A DNA stretch of 6,199 bases, taken from positions 1-6,199 of the forward strand of contig DATKKM010000146.1 in the NCBI GenBank assembly GCA_035542855.1. Reading direction: 5' to 3'. This stretch comes from DATKKM01 sp035542855. Lineage in GTDB: Bacteria; Chloroflexota; Dehalococcoidia; SM23-28-2; RBG-16-64-32. The position numbers were made by a program, and so were the translations under genes. The notes beneath the pieces are model-generated. The model worked only from the letters and a program-made list of their open reading frames with translations. It did no database searches and was not told the DNA's origin. Shown piece by piece: positions 1-5,834 of this stretch. Position 1 is the stretch's first letter. Every line of letters begins with the position of its first letter.

Positions 1-203
1 TCCTGGCCGATTCCGGCCGCCTGGCAGCTATGTCCCGCCATCGCGCCCGCCGCCAGCTCCTGGCCACCGCCCAATCGATCCTCCTGGAGCGCGTGATTGA
101 CGCCGCCGACGGCTCGATCGACGAGCTGACGGAGCAGATCGCCGCGCGCTCAGTGGACCCGCGCACGGCGGCGGAGCGGCTGATCGACGGGGCGAAGCGA
201 TAG
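1..203 (+). CDS. meaB: MeaB/ArgK-type GTPase, C-terminal fragment
   Basis: The open frame enters from the left edge; the first complete codon is at base 3, and it ends at a TAG at 201-203, leaving 66 residues. The fragment is all-helical and charged, with an arginine-rich stretch (MSRHRARRQLL) followed by ILLERVIDAADGSIDELTEQ and a closing SVDPRTAAERLI segment. This matches my recollection of the C-terminal helical arm of MeaB-family G3E GTPases, which use it to dimerise. MeaB loads and protects the adenosylcobalamin cofactor of methylmalonyl-CoA mutase in the cytoplasm, so mutase genes may lie to the left of the window. The nucleotide-binding domain is outside the window, so the call rests on the tail alone. 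Another protein with a similar helical tail is possible but less likely. The gene converges on the minus-strand gene that follows. Confidence 0.72.
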   Translation, partial: LADSGRLAAMSRHRARRQLLATAQSILLERVIDAADGSIDELTEQIAARSVDPRTAAERLIDGAKR

Positions 204-378
204 GCTTCGCTCACCCTGAGGTTCACGAAGGGCGAACGGTTCGATAGCAGAAGGCGCCGGCCGTTGCGACGGCGAGCCCCTCGTGGTTCGTGAGCCTCAC
301 CATGAGCGGTATGGGTTGCGATGAGCGGCCGCCGTCAGCCGGACGCTCACCCTGAGGTTCGAAGGGCCGGCCCCGCCA
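204..378. repeat. Convergent intergenic spacer with three short repeat copies
   Basis: This spacer lies between two converging genes. Copy 1 (209-232) and copy 3 (345-366) are direct repeats sharing GCTCACCCTGAGGTTC and GAAGGG; copy 3 lacks two bases (AC) of copy 1. A diverged inverted copy lies at 277-307. Bases 209-229 can pair with 287-307 with one 3x3 internal loop (CCC opposite CCA) and one G-T wobble, enclosing a 57-base loop that holds its own hairpin (260-264 with 269-273, loop TGCG). The octamer ATGAGCGG also occurs twice, at 302-309 and 321-328. The layout resembles short dispersed palindromic intergenic elements and could act as a two-way terminator, although no T-run follows. No coding frame or RNA gene was recognised here. 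Confidence 0.7.
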
Positions 379-1086
379 CTAACCCCGGCCGTGCAACTCC
401 TTGCGCTGGACCCAGCGCATCCCGTCCGGCGTCAGGACCAGCACATCGATAGGCCCGCCCACTGACGGGTAGCGCGGCTCGAAGCGCAGCGTGTCGATCG
501 TCGTGCGGATGAGGTGGACGGCGTAGTCGATGGCGTCCTGGATAGGCATCGCGGCGAAGAGCGGCAGGAAATTGGCGTCGATCAGGCGGTTGGCGACGAG
601 CACGTCGCCGGCGCGCACTACGCCGTACTGCAAGACGCCCTCGTCCGTCGCGTTGACGCGGCGGATCGCCGGCTCGCGGGTGGTGTGGCCGACGAGGACG
701 TATGGAACGCTGGCGCGCCCCTCGATCCGGTAGCCGGCCACGTGGAAGCCGACGTTCACGCCGGCGTGTTTCGACTGGAAGTGCTGCATGAACTTGTCGG
801 CGACGGCCCGCACGTCGTCGCCCGCGGCCAGCGCCTCTTCCTCGAAGCGGCGGACCTGGCTATCCACCGGCTGGTTGTCGATGACGCCGGCGTCGTACAC
901 GCTGACACCGGCCGCTACCGTCTTCAGCTCTACGATCTTGTAGGCGCTGTCGGAGAGCACCAACTGCTGCTCCACGCGGGTCTTCTGCTCGCCCTCGCCG
1001 CGGTCTTCGGCGCGGAGGACCGTCATGCGGGAGTCGGCGGCCATGACGATGCCGCTGGGCACGTAAACGGTGACGACGAGTGACAT
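379..1086 (-). CDS. Uncharacterised proteasome-like Ntn-hydrolase-fold protein
   Basis: The product is 235 residues, near the usual size of proteasome beta-type subunits, HslV and Anbu. The N-terminus, MSLVVTVYVPSGIVMAADSR, follows the proteasome beta pattern of a strand, a turn and then (V/I)(V/L)(L/M)A(A/S)D(S/T)R. Aligning Asp18 with proteasome Asp17 puts Ser2 where catalytic Thr1 sits, so removal of the initiator Met would expose an N-terminal Ser nucleophile. Lys50 in SAYKIVEL is the best match to catalytic Lys33, after about 16 extra residues. A later AAGVSVYDAG stretch resembles the GxxGDA region of the family. There is no signal peptide or membrane segment, so it is probably cytoplasmic. 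The start is ATG at 1086-1084, chosen because it places Ser2 in register; no clear Shine-Dalgarno site precedes it. It is divergent from the CNNM-type gene and convergent with meaB, so context gives no substrate. Fold assignment is by motif; activity is not shown. Confidence 0.6.
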   Translation of the reverse strand: MSLVVTVYVPSGIVMAADSRMTVLRAEDRGEGEQKTRVEQQLVLSDSAYKIVELKTVAAGVSVYDAGVIDNQPVDSQVRRFEEEALAAGDDVRAVADKFMQHFQSKHAGVNVGFHVAGYRIEGRASVPYVLVGHTTREPAIRRVNATDEGVLQYGVVRAGDVLVANRLIDANFLPLFAAMPIQDAIDYAVHLIRTTIDTLRFEPRYPSVGGPIDVLVLTPDGMRWVQRKELHGRG

Positions 1087-1121
1087 CCGCGCTCAGCATA
1101 CGCCGGAGTCCGGTGGTAGGT

Positions 1122-1135
1122 GAATGCTATAATTC
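1122..1135 (+). promoter_or_regulatory. Extended -10 promoter inside a small inverted repeat
   Basis: TATAAT at 1128-1133 is a perfect -10 hexamer and is preceded by TG at 1125-1126, the extended -10 form. No good -35 hexamer is visible at 16-18 bases upstream, which an extended -10 can tolerate. Transcription would start near 1140, about 32 bases before the ATG at 1172, and would serve the CNNM-led operon. The -10 sits inside GAAT-N6-ATTC, a dyad that could be an operator in this divergent 85-base gap. No promoter of similar quality is evident for the minus-strand gene. Confidence 0.6.
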
Positions 1136-1171
1136 GCTTTGGGTCGGCCCAAGCGCCGGCTCGTGTCATTA

Positions 1172-2494
1172 ATGGACGACGCATTATCCATTTCGCTGCG
1201 ACTTCTCCTCGTCGTCGCGCTCGTGCTCCTGAACGGCCTGTTCGTCTCGGCAGAGTTCTCCATCGTCGCGGTGCGCCGGACGCGCATCGCTACTCTGGCG
1301 GAGGAAGGCAAGCCTTTCTACAGACTGGTGCTGCGGGCGATCGACAACGTCAACAACTACCTGGCGGCGACACAGCTCGGCATCACGATTGCCAGCATCG
1401 GCCTCGGCTTCGTGGGCGAGCCAGTCCTCGCGGACATCATCGAGCCACTCTTCGAGGATGTACTCGGCAAGGACGCCGCCGGCATCTCCTCGCACGCCGT
1501 GGCCGTGCCGGCAGCGTTCGCACTGATAACCTCACTGCACATCGTTCTTGGAGAGCTGGCCCCGAAGAGCGTCGCGCTCTTCCGCTCAGAGCGAATCGCC
1601 CTGGCCACCGTGCCGCCCACGGAGGTCTTCCGCATCGTCTTCTGGCCGGCGATCTGGCTGCTGAACACGCTGGCCAACAGCGCGCTCAGGCCGTTTGGCC
1701 TGAGCGCACCCGAAGGCGGGGCGCACAGCGTCCACACGGCGGAGGAGATCAATCTGCTGGTCAGCCAGAGCGCGCAGGCCGGCCTCCTGGAAGAAGAGGA
1801 GGCGGAGCTCATCACCGGCGTCTTTAGCTTCGGGGACCGCCGCGTGAACGAGGTGATGGTCCCCCGCACGGAAGTCCGCTTCCTCCCGCGCGATGGCACC
1901 GTCCACGATTTCTACCGGGTCTATCTGGATGCGTCCCACTCGCGCTTCCCGGTGTTTGAGGGAACGCACGACAACGTTGTCGGCATCGTCAACATCAAGG
2001 ACGTGCTGCGCGGCCTCGCCGATGGCTCGCTCCATGAGGGCGACCGCATAGACCTGGCGATGCGCAGCCCGCTCTTTGTCCCGGAGACGAAGTTCGTGGG
2101 CGCCTGCTTCTTCCAGATGCAGCAGGCCGGCCAGCAGATGGCGATCGTCGTCGACGAGTACGGCGGCACTGCGGGCATCGTCACGCTGGAGATGCTGCTG
2201 GAGGAGCTGGTGGGCTACGTCAGCGACGAACTGCGCCGCCACGAGGAAGAGTTCGTCGAAGTGGCGAAGAACACGTTCCAGGTGGACGCCGGCATGACCA
2301 TCCACGACGCGAACGAGGAACTGGAGCTGGACTTGCCGGAGGACGAGGATTACGAGACGATCGCCGGCTTCGTGCTCGCCGAGCTCGGGCACATTCCGGC
2401 CGAGGGCGAAGAGTTCGTCCGCGATGGGATCAGCGTCAAGGTCACGAAAGTGGACGGCAACCGCATCGAGGAAGTGACGATCACCCGCCGATGA
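1172..2494 (+). CDS. CNNM/CorC (HlyC) family transporter-like membrane protein with CBS pair
   Basis: The product is 440 residues from ATG 1172, the usual length for this family. The DUF21/CNNM membrane domain covers about residues 5-180: a first helix followed by LNGLFVSAEFSIVAVRR (20-36), the LAATQLGITIASIGLGF stretch (64-80) and the VLGELAPK motif (125-132). A CBS-domain pair follows (about 222-350), with VMVPRTEV opening the first and VVDEYGGTAGIVTLE in the second. The C-terminal CorC_HlyC domain spans about 360-438. Family members are linked to export of Mg2+ or Co2+, or to Na+/Mg2+ exchange, with the CBS pair binding adenine nucleotides; the substrate here is unknown. 'Hemolysin' labels for this family are historical. 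The frame is open upstream to a TTG at 1139, but that start overlaps the predicted transcription start, so ATG 1172 is preferred despite lacking a clear Shine-Dalgarno site. The stop overlaps the next start (ATGA, 2491-2494), suggesting translational coupling. Confidence 0.9.
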   Translation: MDDALSISLRLLLVVALVLLNGLFVSAEFSIVAVRRTRIATLAEEGKPFYRLVLRAIDNVNNYLAATQLGITIASIGLGFVGEPVLADIIEPLFEDVLGKDAAGISSHAVAVPAAFALITSLHIVLGELAPKSVALFRSERIALATVPPTEVFRIVFWPAIWLLNTLANSALRPFGLSAPEGGAHSVHTAEEINLLVSQSAQAGLLEEEEAELITGVFSFGDRRVNEVMVPRTEVRFLPRDGTVHDFYRVYLDASHSRFPVFEGTHDNVVGIVNIKDVLRGLADGSLHEGDRIDLAMRSPLFVPETKFVGACFFQMQQAGQQMAIVVDEYGGTAGIVTLEMLLEELVGYVSDELRRHEEEFVEVAKNTFQVDAGMTIHDANEELELDLPEDEDYETIAGFVLAELGHIPAEGEEFVRDGISVKVTKVDGNRIEEVTITRR

Positions 2495-3186
2495 AAGTCC
2501 AGAGGCTGCGCTTCCGCTATCGTCTGACGGCGGAAGCCCTGGAACTGCGCCACCGCGACATCGTCAGCGCCTGGGAGAGCGCCGCCCGCGGCGCGGGCCT
2601 CGCCGTGTCCCACTCTGCGGGAAAGCGGCCGGCGCCGCAGATCTCGCTGGCGGCTCCGCTGCCCCAGGGTGCGACGTCTGAGTCGGAGATCGTGGACATC
2701 TTCCTGGAGCAGCGAGTCGATCCGGCCGATGCGCTGGCCCGCATCGCGCGGGAGCTGCCGCCGGGACTGGAGGCGTTCGCGGCGAACGAGGTGGGCGTCT
2801 CGGCGCCCTCTGTGCAGGCCGCCCTCCGCTGGGCGGAATACGAAGTAGACGTGCCGGCCGGCGCCCGCAGCGAGGACGACGTCCGCTGCGCGATTGATCG
2901 CCTGCTCTCCTCCGCCAGTTTGCCCGCCGAGTACCGCCGCGAGACCAAGGTGCGCGAGTACGACCTGCGCCCGCTGGTGCTGGACGTCCGGTTGCTGCGC
3001 CGCGAAGGCGATAGCTTCCGGCTGGCGATGAAGCTGCGCGCGGAGCAGGACAACACCGCTCGCGCCGACCAGGTGGTGCTGGCGCTGGGCCTGCCGGAGC
3101 CGGTGCGCGTGCACCGCAAGCACCTGGCGCTGGAAGAAGTGCCGGCGGCGATCGTGGCCTTCCGCCGGGCCGGCGAAGACGAGTAG
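2491..3186 (+). CDS. DUF2344/TIGR03936 family protein (radical-SAM-associated, stand-alone)
   Basis: The product is 231 residues. The N-terminal part (about 3-72) follows the family pattern: a basic start (KVQRLRFRYRL), a helix with HRDIVSAWESAARGAGL, then PAPQISLAAPLPQGATSESE, where family members usually read NPRPxxSFAxPLPxGxxSExE. A second conserved patch, KVREYDLRPLV, is at 153-163. In many bacteria this domain is fused to, or encoded next to, a B12-binding radical SAM protein; its function is not established. Here it stands alone between a CNNM-type gene and a phosphatase gene, and no radical SAM partner is in the window. The start ATG overlaps the previous stop by 4 bases, and the next gene begins 4 bases after its TAG, so it is almost certainly in one transcript with both. 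The usual aromatic SF motif is replaced by SL (52-53), so it may be a diverged member. Confidence 0.78.
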   Translation: MKVQRLRFRYRLTAEALELRHRDIVSAWESAARGAGLAVSHSAGKRPAPQISLAAPLPQGATSESEIVDIFLEQRVDPADALARIARELPPGLEAFAANEVGVSAPSVQAALRWAEYEVDVPAGARSEDDVRCAIDRLLSSASLPAEYRRETKVREYDLRPLVLDVRLLRREGDSFRLAMKLRAEQDNTARADQVVLALGLPEPVRVHRKHLALEEVPAAIVAFRRAGEDE

Positions 3187-3190
3187 CGAC

Positions 3191-3805
3191 GTGCGGCTGA
3201 TCGTCGTCCGCCACGGCCAGACCGACCACAACCGGGATTCGATTGCCCTTGGCCGCGACGACGTCCCGCTCAATGAGACCGGCCTCTGCCAGGCGCGGGC
3301 GCTGGCCCAGCGGCTCGCCGGCGAGCCGATCGCGGCGGTATACGCCAGCCCGCTGCAGCGCGCCGCCCGAACGGCGGAGGCCGTCGCAGAGCGGCACGGC
3401 GTTGCGGTCGTCACGGACGAGCGCCTGATAGAGATGGACGTCGGCGAGCTGGACGGCCTGCCCTACCCGGAGATCCGCGCGCGCTACCCCGGCGTGATCG
3501 AGCGCTGGCTGAGCGAGACCGGCCCCGAGCATCCGTTCCCCGGCGGCGAGTCGCTGATCCAGGTGGCCGACCGCGCGTGGGACGTGGCGCAGGCCCTGGC
3601 CGCCACCCACCGGGACGACACCGTCGCCGTCGTGACGCACAACTTCGTGATCCTCTGCCTGCTCTGTCGCTCGCTGGGGTTGGACCTCGCCCGCTTCCGG
3701 CGCTTGCGGCACGAGGTGGCGGCGATCAGCGTGATCGACTTCGCCGGGGACAGAACGACCGTCGTTTCGACGAATGAGCGGGGCCATCTGGCAGATTGTG
3801 GATAA
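3191..3805 (+). CDS. Histidine phosphatase family protein (phosphoglycerate mutase-like)
   Basis: The product is 204 residues, typical of small single-domain members of the histidine phosphatase superfamily. The full catalytic set is visible: Arg7-His8 in VVRHGQT (5-11), with His8 as phospho-acceptor; Arg57 in SPLQRAARTAEA; Glu81 in LIEMDVGELDG as likely proton donor; and His150 in VVTHN. The GRDDVPLNETGLCQA stretch (21-35) is also characteristic. There is no signal peptide, so it is cytoplasmic. Substrates in this family range from phosphoglycerate to alpha-ribazole phosphate, nucleotides and sugar phosphates and cannot be read from sequence; a cobalamin-related phosphatase (CobC-type) is one possibility, given MeaB nearby, but this is speculation. 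The start is GTG 3191, 4 bases after the preceding stop, and fixes the RHG motif at the normal position near the N-terminus. The last codons overlap a DnaA-box sequence. Confidence 0.92.
   Translation: MRLIVVRHGQTDHNRDSIALGRDDVPLNETGLCQARALAQRLAGEPIAAVYASPLQRAARTAEAVAERHGVAVVTDERLIEMDVGELDGLPYPEIRARYPGVIERWLSETGPEHPFPGGESLIQVADRAWDVAQALAATHRDDTVAVVTHNFVILCLLCRSLGLDLARFRRLRHEVAAISVIDFAGDRTTVVSTNERGHLADCG
3797..3805 (-). promoter_or_regulatory. Perfect DnaA-box 9-mer
   Basis: TGTGGATAA on the plus strand is the exact complement of the consensus DnaA box TTATCCACA. It coincides with the last two codons and stop of the phosphatase gene (TGT GGA TAA) and lies about 30 bases upstream of the -35 of the predicted promoter for the FtsB/DivIC-like gene. 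It is single; I see no second good box nearby, so it is not an origin. A DnaA-responsive control site for the division gene is possible, but so is chance. Confidence 0.4.
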
Positions 3806-3832
3806 CTCCCGGGGCGGTCAGACGTTGTATGT

Positions 3833-3855
3833 ATTGCCCTACGTAAGAGGGCAGT
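3833..3855 (+). terminator. Small hairpin after the phosphatase gene, weak terminator candidate
   Basis: Bases 3833-3840 pair with 3848-3855 in 8 base pairs (one G-T wobble) around a 7-base loop, with a TGCCCT/AGGGCA core. The only T-run nearby is four Ts at 3863-3866, eight bases downstream, so an intrinsic terminator is weak. The stem also overlaps the -35 and spacer of the next promoter, so it may instead be a regulatory dyad. Confidence 0.35.
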
Positions 3856-3863
3856 GCTAGGAT
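3834..3863 (+). promoter_or_regulatory. Candidate promoter for ftsB/divIC-like gene
   Basis: A -35-like TTGCCC (3834-3839) is 18 bases from a -10-like TAGGAT (3858-3863), each matching 4 of 6 consensus bases, and TG at 3855-3856 gives an extended -10. Predicted transcription would begin near 3870, only about 10 bases before the GTG start at 3880, leaving a very short 5' leader. The whole spacer is visibly more AT-rich than its surroundings. Confidence 0.45.
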
Positions 3864-3879
3864 TTTCGGTTAAGAATAA

Positions 3880-4236
3880 GTGCATAATCACTTTCCTCAA
3901 TTAACTGCGGCTAAGATAGTGGTAGGCGTCACGGCGCTTATCGTGGTCTACTTCCTGTTCACGTTTGTGGGTAACGCGATCAGGGGCCACCAATTGAATA
4001 CGCAGGAGGCGCAGTTAAACGCAGAAATACGAGCTCAGCAGGAGAAATACCAGCAACTCCAGGCGCTTGAGCAGTATCTACAGTCTGATGAGTACATTGA
4101 GGAAGTCGCACGAGAGCAGCTCGGGCTGGTTAAGCCCGGCGAGACGGGTATCGTCGCTGTCCCCACGCAGCCCTCTCCCACCCCGGATCCGAACGCCCCG
4201 GACCCGGATCTCTGGTGGGAAGTCCTCACACACTAG
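3880..4236 (+). CDS. FtsB/DivIC family cell-division protein
   Basis: The product is 118 residues with the layout of septum-formation initiators: a short cytoplasmic N-terminus, one transmembrane helix (about 12-31), a polar coiled coil (about 34-68, rich in Gln and Glu), and the family signature YIEEVAREQLGLVKPGE (72-88). FtsB/DivIC pairs with FtsL and FtsQ/DivIB to activate septal peptidoglycan synthesis at the divisome. The tail is Pro/Asp-rich (PSPTPDPNAPDPD) and ends in a tryptophan pair (LWWEVLTH), a lineage-type extension whose role I do not know. The GTG start is forced: the preceding in-frame codon (3877-3879) is TAA, and no early in-frame ATG exists. No Shine-Dalgarno is evident. 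Base composition is more AT-rich than in the flanking genes, with CAA, AAC and TTA-type codons. It is followed 34 bases later by tilS, a conserved pairing in many bacteria. Whether it is FtsB or DivIC in name is not decidable here. Confidence 0.88.
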   Translation: MHNHFPQLTAAKIVVGVTALIVVYFLFTFVGNAIRGHQLNTQEAQLNAEIRAQQEKYQQLQALEQYLQSDEYIEEVAREQLGLVKPGETGIVAVPTQPSPTPDPNAPDPDLWWEVLTH

Positions 4237-4260
4237 CAATCGCTTAGCGGTACGGCTCCT

Positions 4261-4264
4261 GGAG
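4261..4264 (+). promoter_or_regulatory. Shine-Dalgarno site of tilS
   Basis: GGAG lies 6 bases before the ATG at 4271. It is the clearest ribosome-binding site in the window and supports this start for tilS; most other genes here lack one. The 34-base gap shows no promoter, so tilS is probably cotranscribed with the upstream division gene. Confidence 0.6.
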
Positions 4265-4270
4265 TAAGGT

Positions 4271-5719
4271 ATGGCTCGTCGCCCTGCTCTGCTGACGCGC
4301 GCGACGCCGTTTACACGGCGCCTGGAGCAGCGCGCCGCCGAGTTCATCCGCAAACGGCACGTTTTCAAGGAAGGCGAGTCCATCGTCGCCGGCGTTTCCG
4401 GCGGACCGGATTCCACCGCGCTACTGGTGATGCTGGCTCGCCTTGGCGAGGAGTTCGGCTTCCACCTGGCCGCCGCCCACTTCGATCACATGCTGCGCTC
4501 CCGCGAGGAGGCCGAGTGCGATCGCGAGTTCGTCGAAGCGACGTGTCATTCGCTGAAGGTTCCCTTCGCCTTCGCGCGCGGCGATGTGAAGCGCCGCGTA
4601 CGCACTGAGAAAGAGTCCGTCGAAGAGGCGAGCCGCATCCTGCGCTACCGGTTCCTCGCGGCGGAGGCGGCTAAGGCCGGCGCCACGGCCGTCGCTGTCG
4701 GGCACACGCTGGATGACCGCGCCGAGACCGTGTTGCTGCACCTCGTCCGCGGCGCTGGGCTGGAAGGCCTGGCCGCGATGACGCCGCGCGCGCAGTGGCC
4801 TTTCGGCGAAGGGCCGGAGATCGCGCGGCCGCTGCTCACCATCACCCGCGCCGAGACGGAGCGTTATTGCCACGACTGCGGCCTCGAGCCGCGCCGCGAT
4901 CCGACCAATGACCTGCCAATCGCCACCCGCAACCGCGTCCGCCACGAGCTGCTGCCGTTGCTCGAGACGTTCAACCCGCGCGTCGCTGAGGCGCTCGTCC
5001 GGCTGGCCGACGCCGCTGAGCAGGACGCCGAGTTCATCGGCGCGGAGGCGGACTGGGCCTGGGGCAAGGTGGCCCGCGTCGGCGAGGGGCGAGTCTCTAT
5101 GCGGCGGGCGGTGCTGGGGGTGCTGCCGCCGGCGGTCGCCATCCGGCTGCTGCGCCGCGCCGCAAAGGAGGCCGGCGCCAACCCGGAGGCCGTCCACCTG
5201 AACGAGGTGATGGATTCGCTGGATAAGGACCGCTCCCGCATCTCGCTGCCGGGGGGCGTGGCGCTGATCGAGGATGCGTACCTGGTGATCGCCGGTGACG
5301 AGGCCCCGGCGACGGCGGAGCCGATCGAGGAGACTGTGGTCAGCGTCCCGGGCCGGACGCGCGCGGGCGACTGGACGATCGAGGCCGATGTCCTCGCCCG
5401 TGACGGGGTGACGACGAAGCCCCGCGAGGGCACGGAAGAGGCGACGATCGCCCAGAACGCCATCGCCGGCGAGCTGGTGGTGCGCTCCCGCAAGCCGGGA
5501 GACAGGCTGCGGCCGCTGGGCCTGGGCGGATCGAAGAAGCTGCAGGACATCCTGGTGGATGCCAAGGTGCCGCTAGAGGAGCGGGACGGCCTGCCCGTCT
5601 TCGCAGACGATGAGGGCGTGGTCTGGGTGGCCGGGCACGCCATAGATGAGCGGGTGGCGCTGACGCCGCGGACGCGGCGGGTGCTGCGGCTGCGCGTGCG
5701 GCGCAAGCCGGTGCGTTGA
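4271..5719 (+). CDS. tilS: tRNA(Ile)-lysidine synthase TilS, full length
   Basis: TilS attaches lysine to C34 of the CAU-anticodon tRNA-Ile using ATP, switching it from AUG to AUA decoding and from Met to Ile charging; it is essential and cytoplasmic. The product is 482 residues, in the range of long three-domain forms. The PP-loop N-type ATP-pyrophosphatase motif SGGPDS is at 43-48, after an FIRKRHVFKEGESIVAGV lead-in. GHTLDDRAETVLLHLVRGAG (144-163) carries the conserved Asp148-Asp149 and RGxG. RPLL (186-189) and DPTND...RNRVRHELLPLL (210-231) complete the catalytic domain. The middle helical substrate-binding domain is about 235-345, and the C-terminal TilS_C domain is about 402-477, with RKPGDRLRPLG and KKLQDILVDAKVP. 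No key residue looks missing. The start is supported by GGAG 6 bases upstream. It follows the FtsB/DivIC-like gene; the hpt and ftsH genes that often come next are absent, and an rRNA leader follows instead. Confidence 0.96.
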   Translation: MARRPALLTRATPFTRRLEQRAAEFIRKRHVFKEGESIVAGVSGGPDSTALLVMLARLGEEFGFHLAAAHFDHMLRSREEAECDREFVEATCHSLKVPFAFARGDVKRRVRTEKESVEEASRILRYRFLAAEAAKAGATAVAVGHTLDDRAETVLLHLVRGAGLEGLAAMTPRAQWPFGEGPEIARPLLTITRAETERYCHDCGLEPRRDPTNDLPIATRNRVRHELLPLLETFNPRVAEALVRLADAAEQDAEFIGAEADWAWGKVARVGEGRVSMRRAVLGVLPPAVAIRLLRRAAKEAGANPEAVHLNEVMDSLDKDRSRISLPGGVALIEDAYLVIAGDEAPATAEPIEETVVSVPGRTRAGDWTIEADVLARDGVTTKPREGTEEATIAQNAIAGELVVRSRKPGDRLRPLGLGGSKKLQDILVDAKVPLEERDGLPVFADDEGVVWVAGHAIDERVALTPRTRRVLRLRVRRKPVR

Positions 5720-5744
5720 CGCGCTGGATCATCTGTGCTAATGT
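5716..5744 (+). promoter_or_regulatory. Candidate rRNA promoter P1
   Basis: TTGACG (5716-5721), matching 5 of 6 -35 bases, overlaps the tilS stop codon. Seventeen bases later is TAATGT (5739-5744), a poor -10 partly rescued by TG at 5736-5737. It would read into the terminator-like hairpin at 5766-5794 and then the 16S leader. It is weaker than the second candidate downstream. Confidence 0.4.
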
Positions 5745-5765
5745 AATAACAGCAGGAAGATCCTT

Positions 5766-5794
5766 AAAAGCCAGCCAAGAAGACGGCGCTTTTT
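5766..5794 (+). terminator. Intrinsic terminator-like hairpin after tilS
   Basis: AAAAGC (5766-5771) pairs with GCTTTT (5788-5793), and GCC (5774-5776) with GGC (5785-5787), leaving a 2-base bulge (CA) and an 8-base loop. A run of five Ts (5790-5794) ends the stem. It would stop the ftsB-tilS transcript 47 bases after tilS. Since candidate P1 lies upstream, it could also attenuate P1. Confidence 0.5.
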
Positions 5795-5834
5795 CCGGAG
5801 CCGCGATGGTTCCGAAGACAGTCCAGAGTGAGCG

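Noticed and set aside
204..378. CRISPR array
   Set aside because: The repeats are few, of unequal length, in mixed orientation and unevenly spaced, and no cas gene is present.
514..1083. Long plus-strand open frame opposite the proteasome-like gene
   Set aside because: It is the antisense shadow of a GC-rich gene; the translation is low-complexity Val/Asp/Ala/His-rich with no recognisable domain, whereas the minus-strand frame carries a clear family motif.
1139..1171. TTG (1139) or GTG (1163) as the start of the CNNM-type protein
   Set aside because: TTG 1139 coincides with the predicted transcription start after the -10 at 1128-1133, and the added residues are basic and outside the family's usual N-terminus. 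ATG 1172 gives the expected 440 residues. GTG 1163 cannot be fully excluded.
1184..1192. TTATCCATT as a second DnaA box
   Set aside because: It matches only 7 of 9 consensus bases, lies inside the CNNM-type coding region and is far from the perfect box.
1586..2392. Long minus-strand open frame inside the CNNM-type gene
   Set aside because: It is opposite a gene with clear domains. The translation shows no family motif and is explained by codon bias on the real strand.
2350..3787. Two long minus-strand frames (2350-3414 and 2564-3787) opposite the DUF2344 and phosphatase genes
   Set aside because: Arg/Ala/Pro/His-rich, motif-free translations spanning three well-supported genes on the other strand; typical of GC-rich shadow frames.
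4421..5706. Large minus-strand frames (4421-5197 and 4864-5706) opposite tilS
   Set aside because: TilS is complete with all its motifs on the plus strand, and the antisense translations resemble no family.
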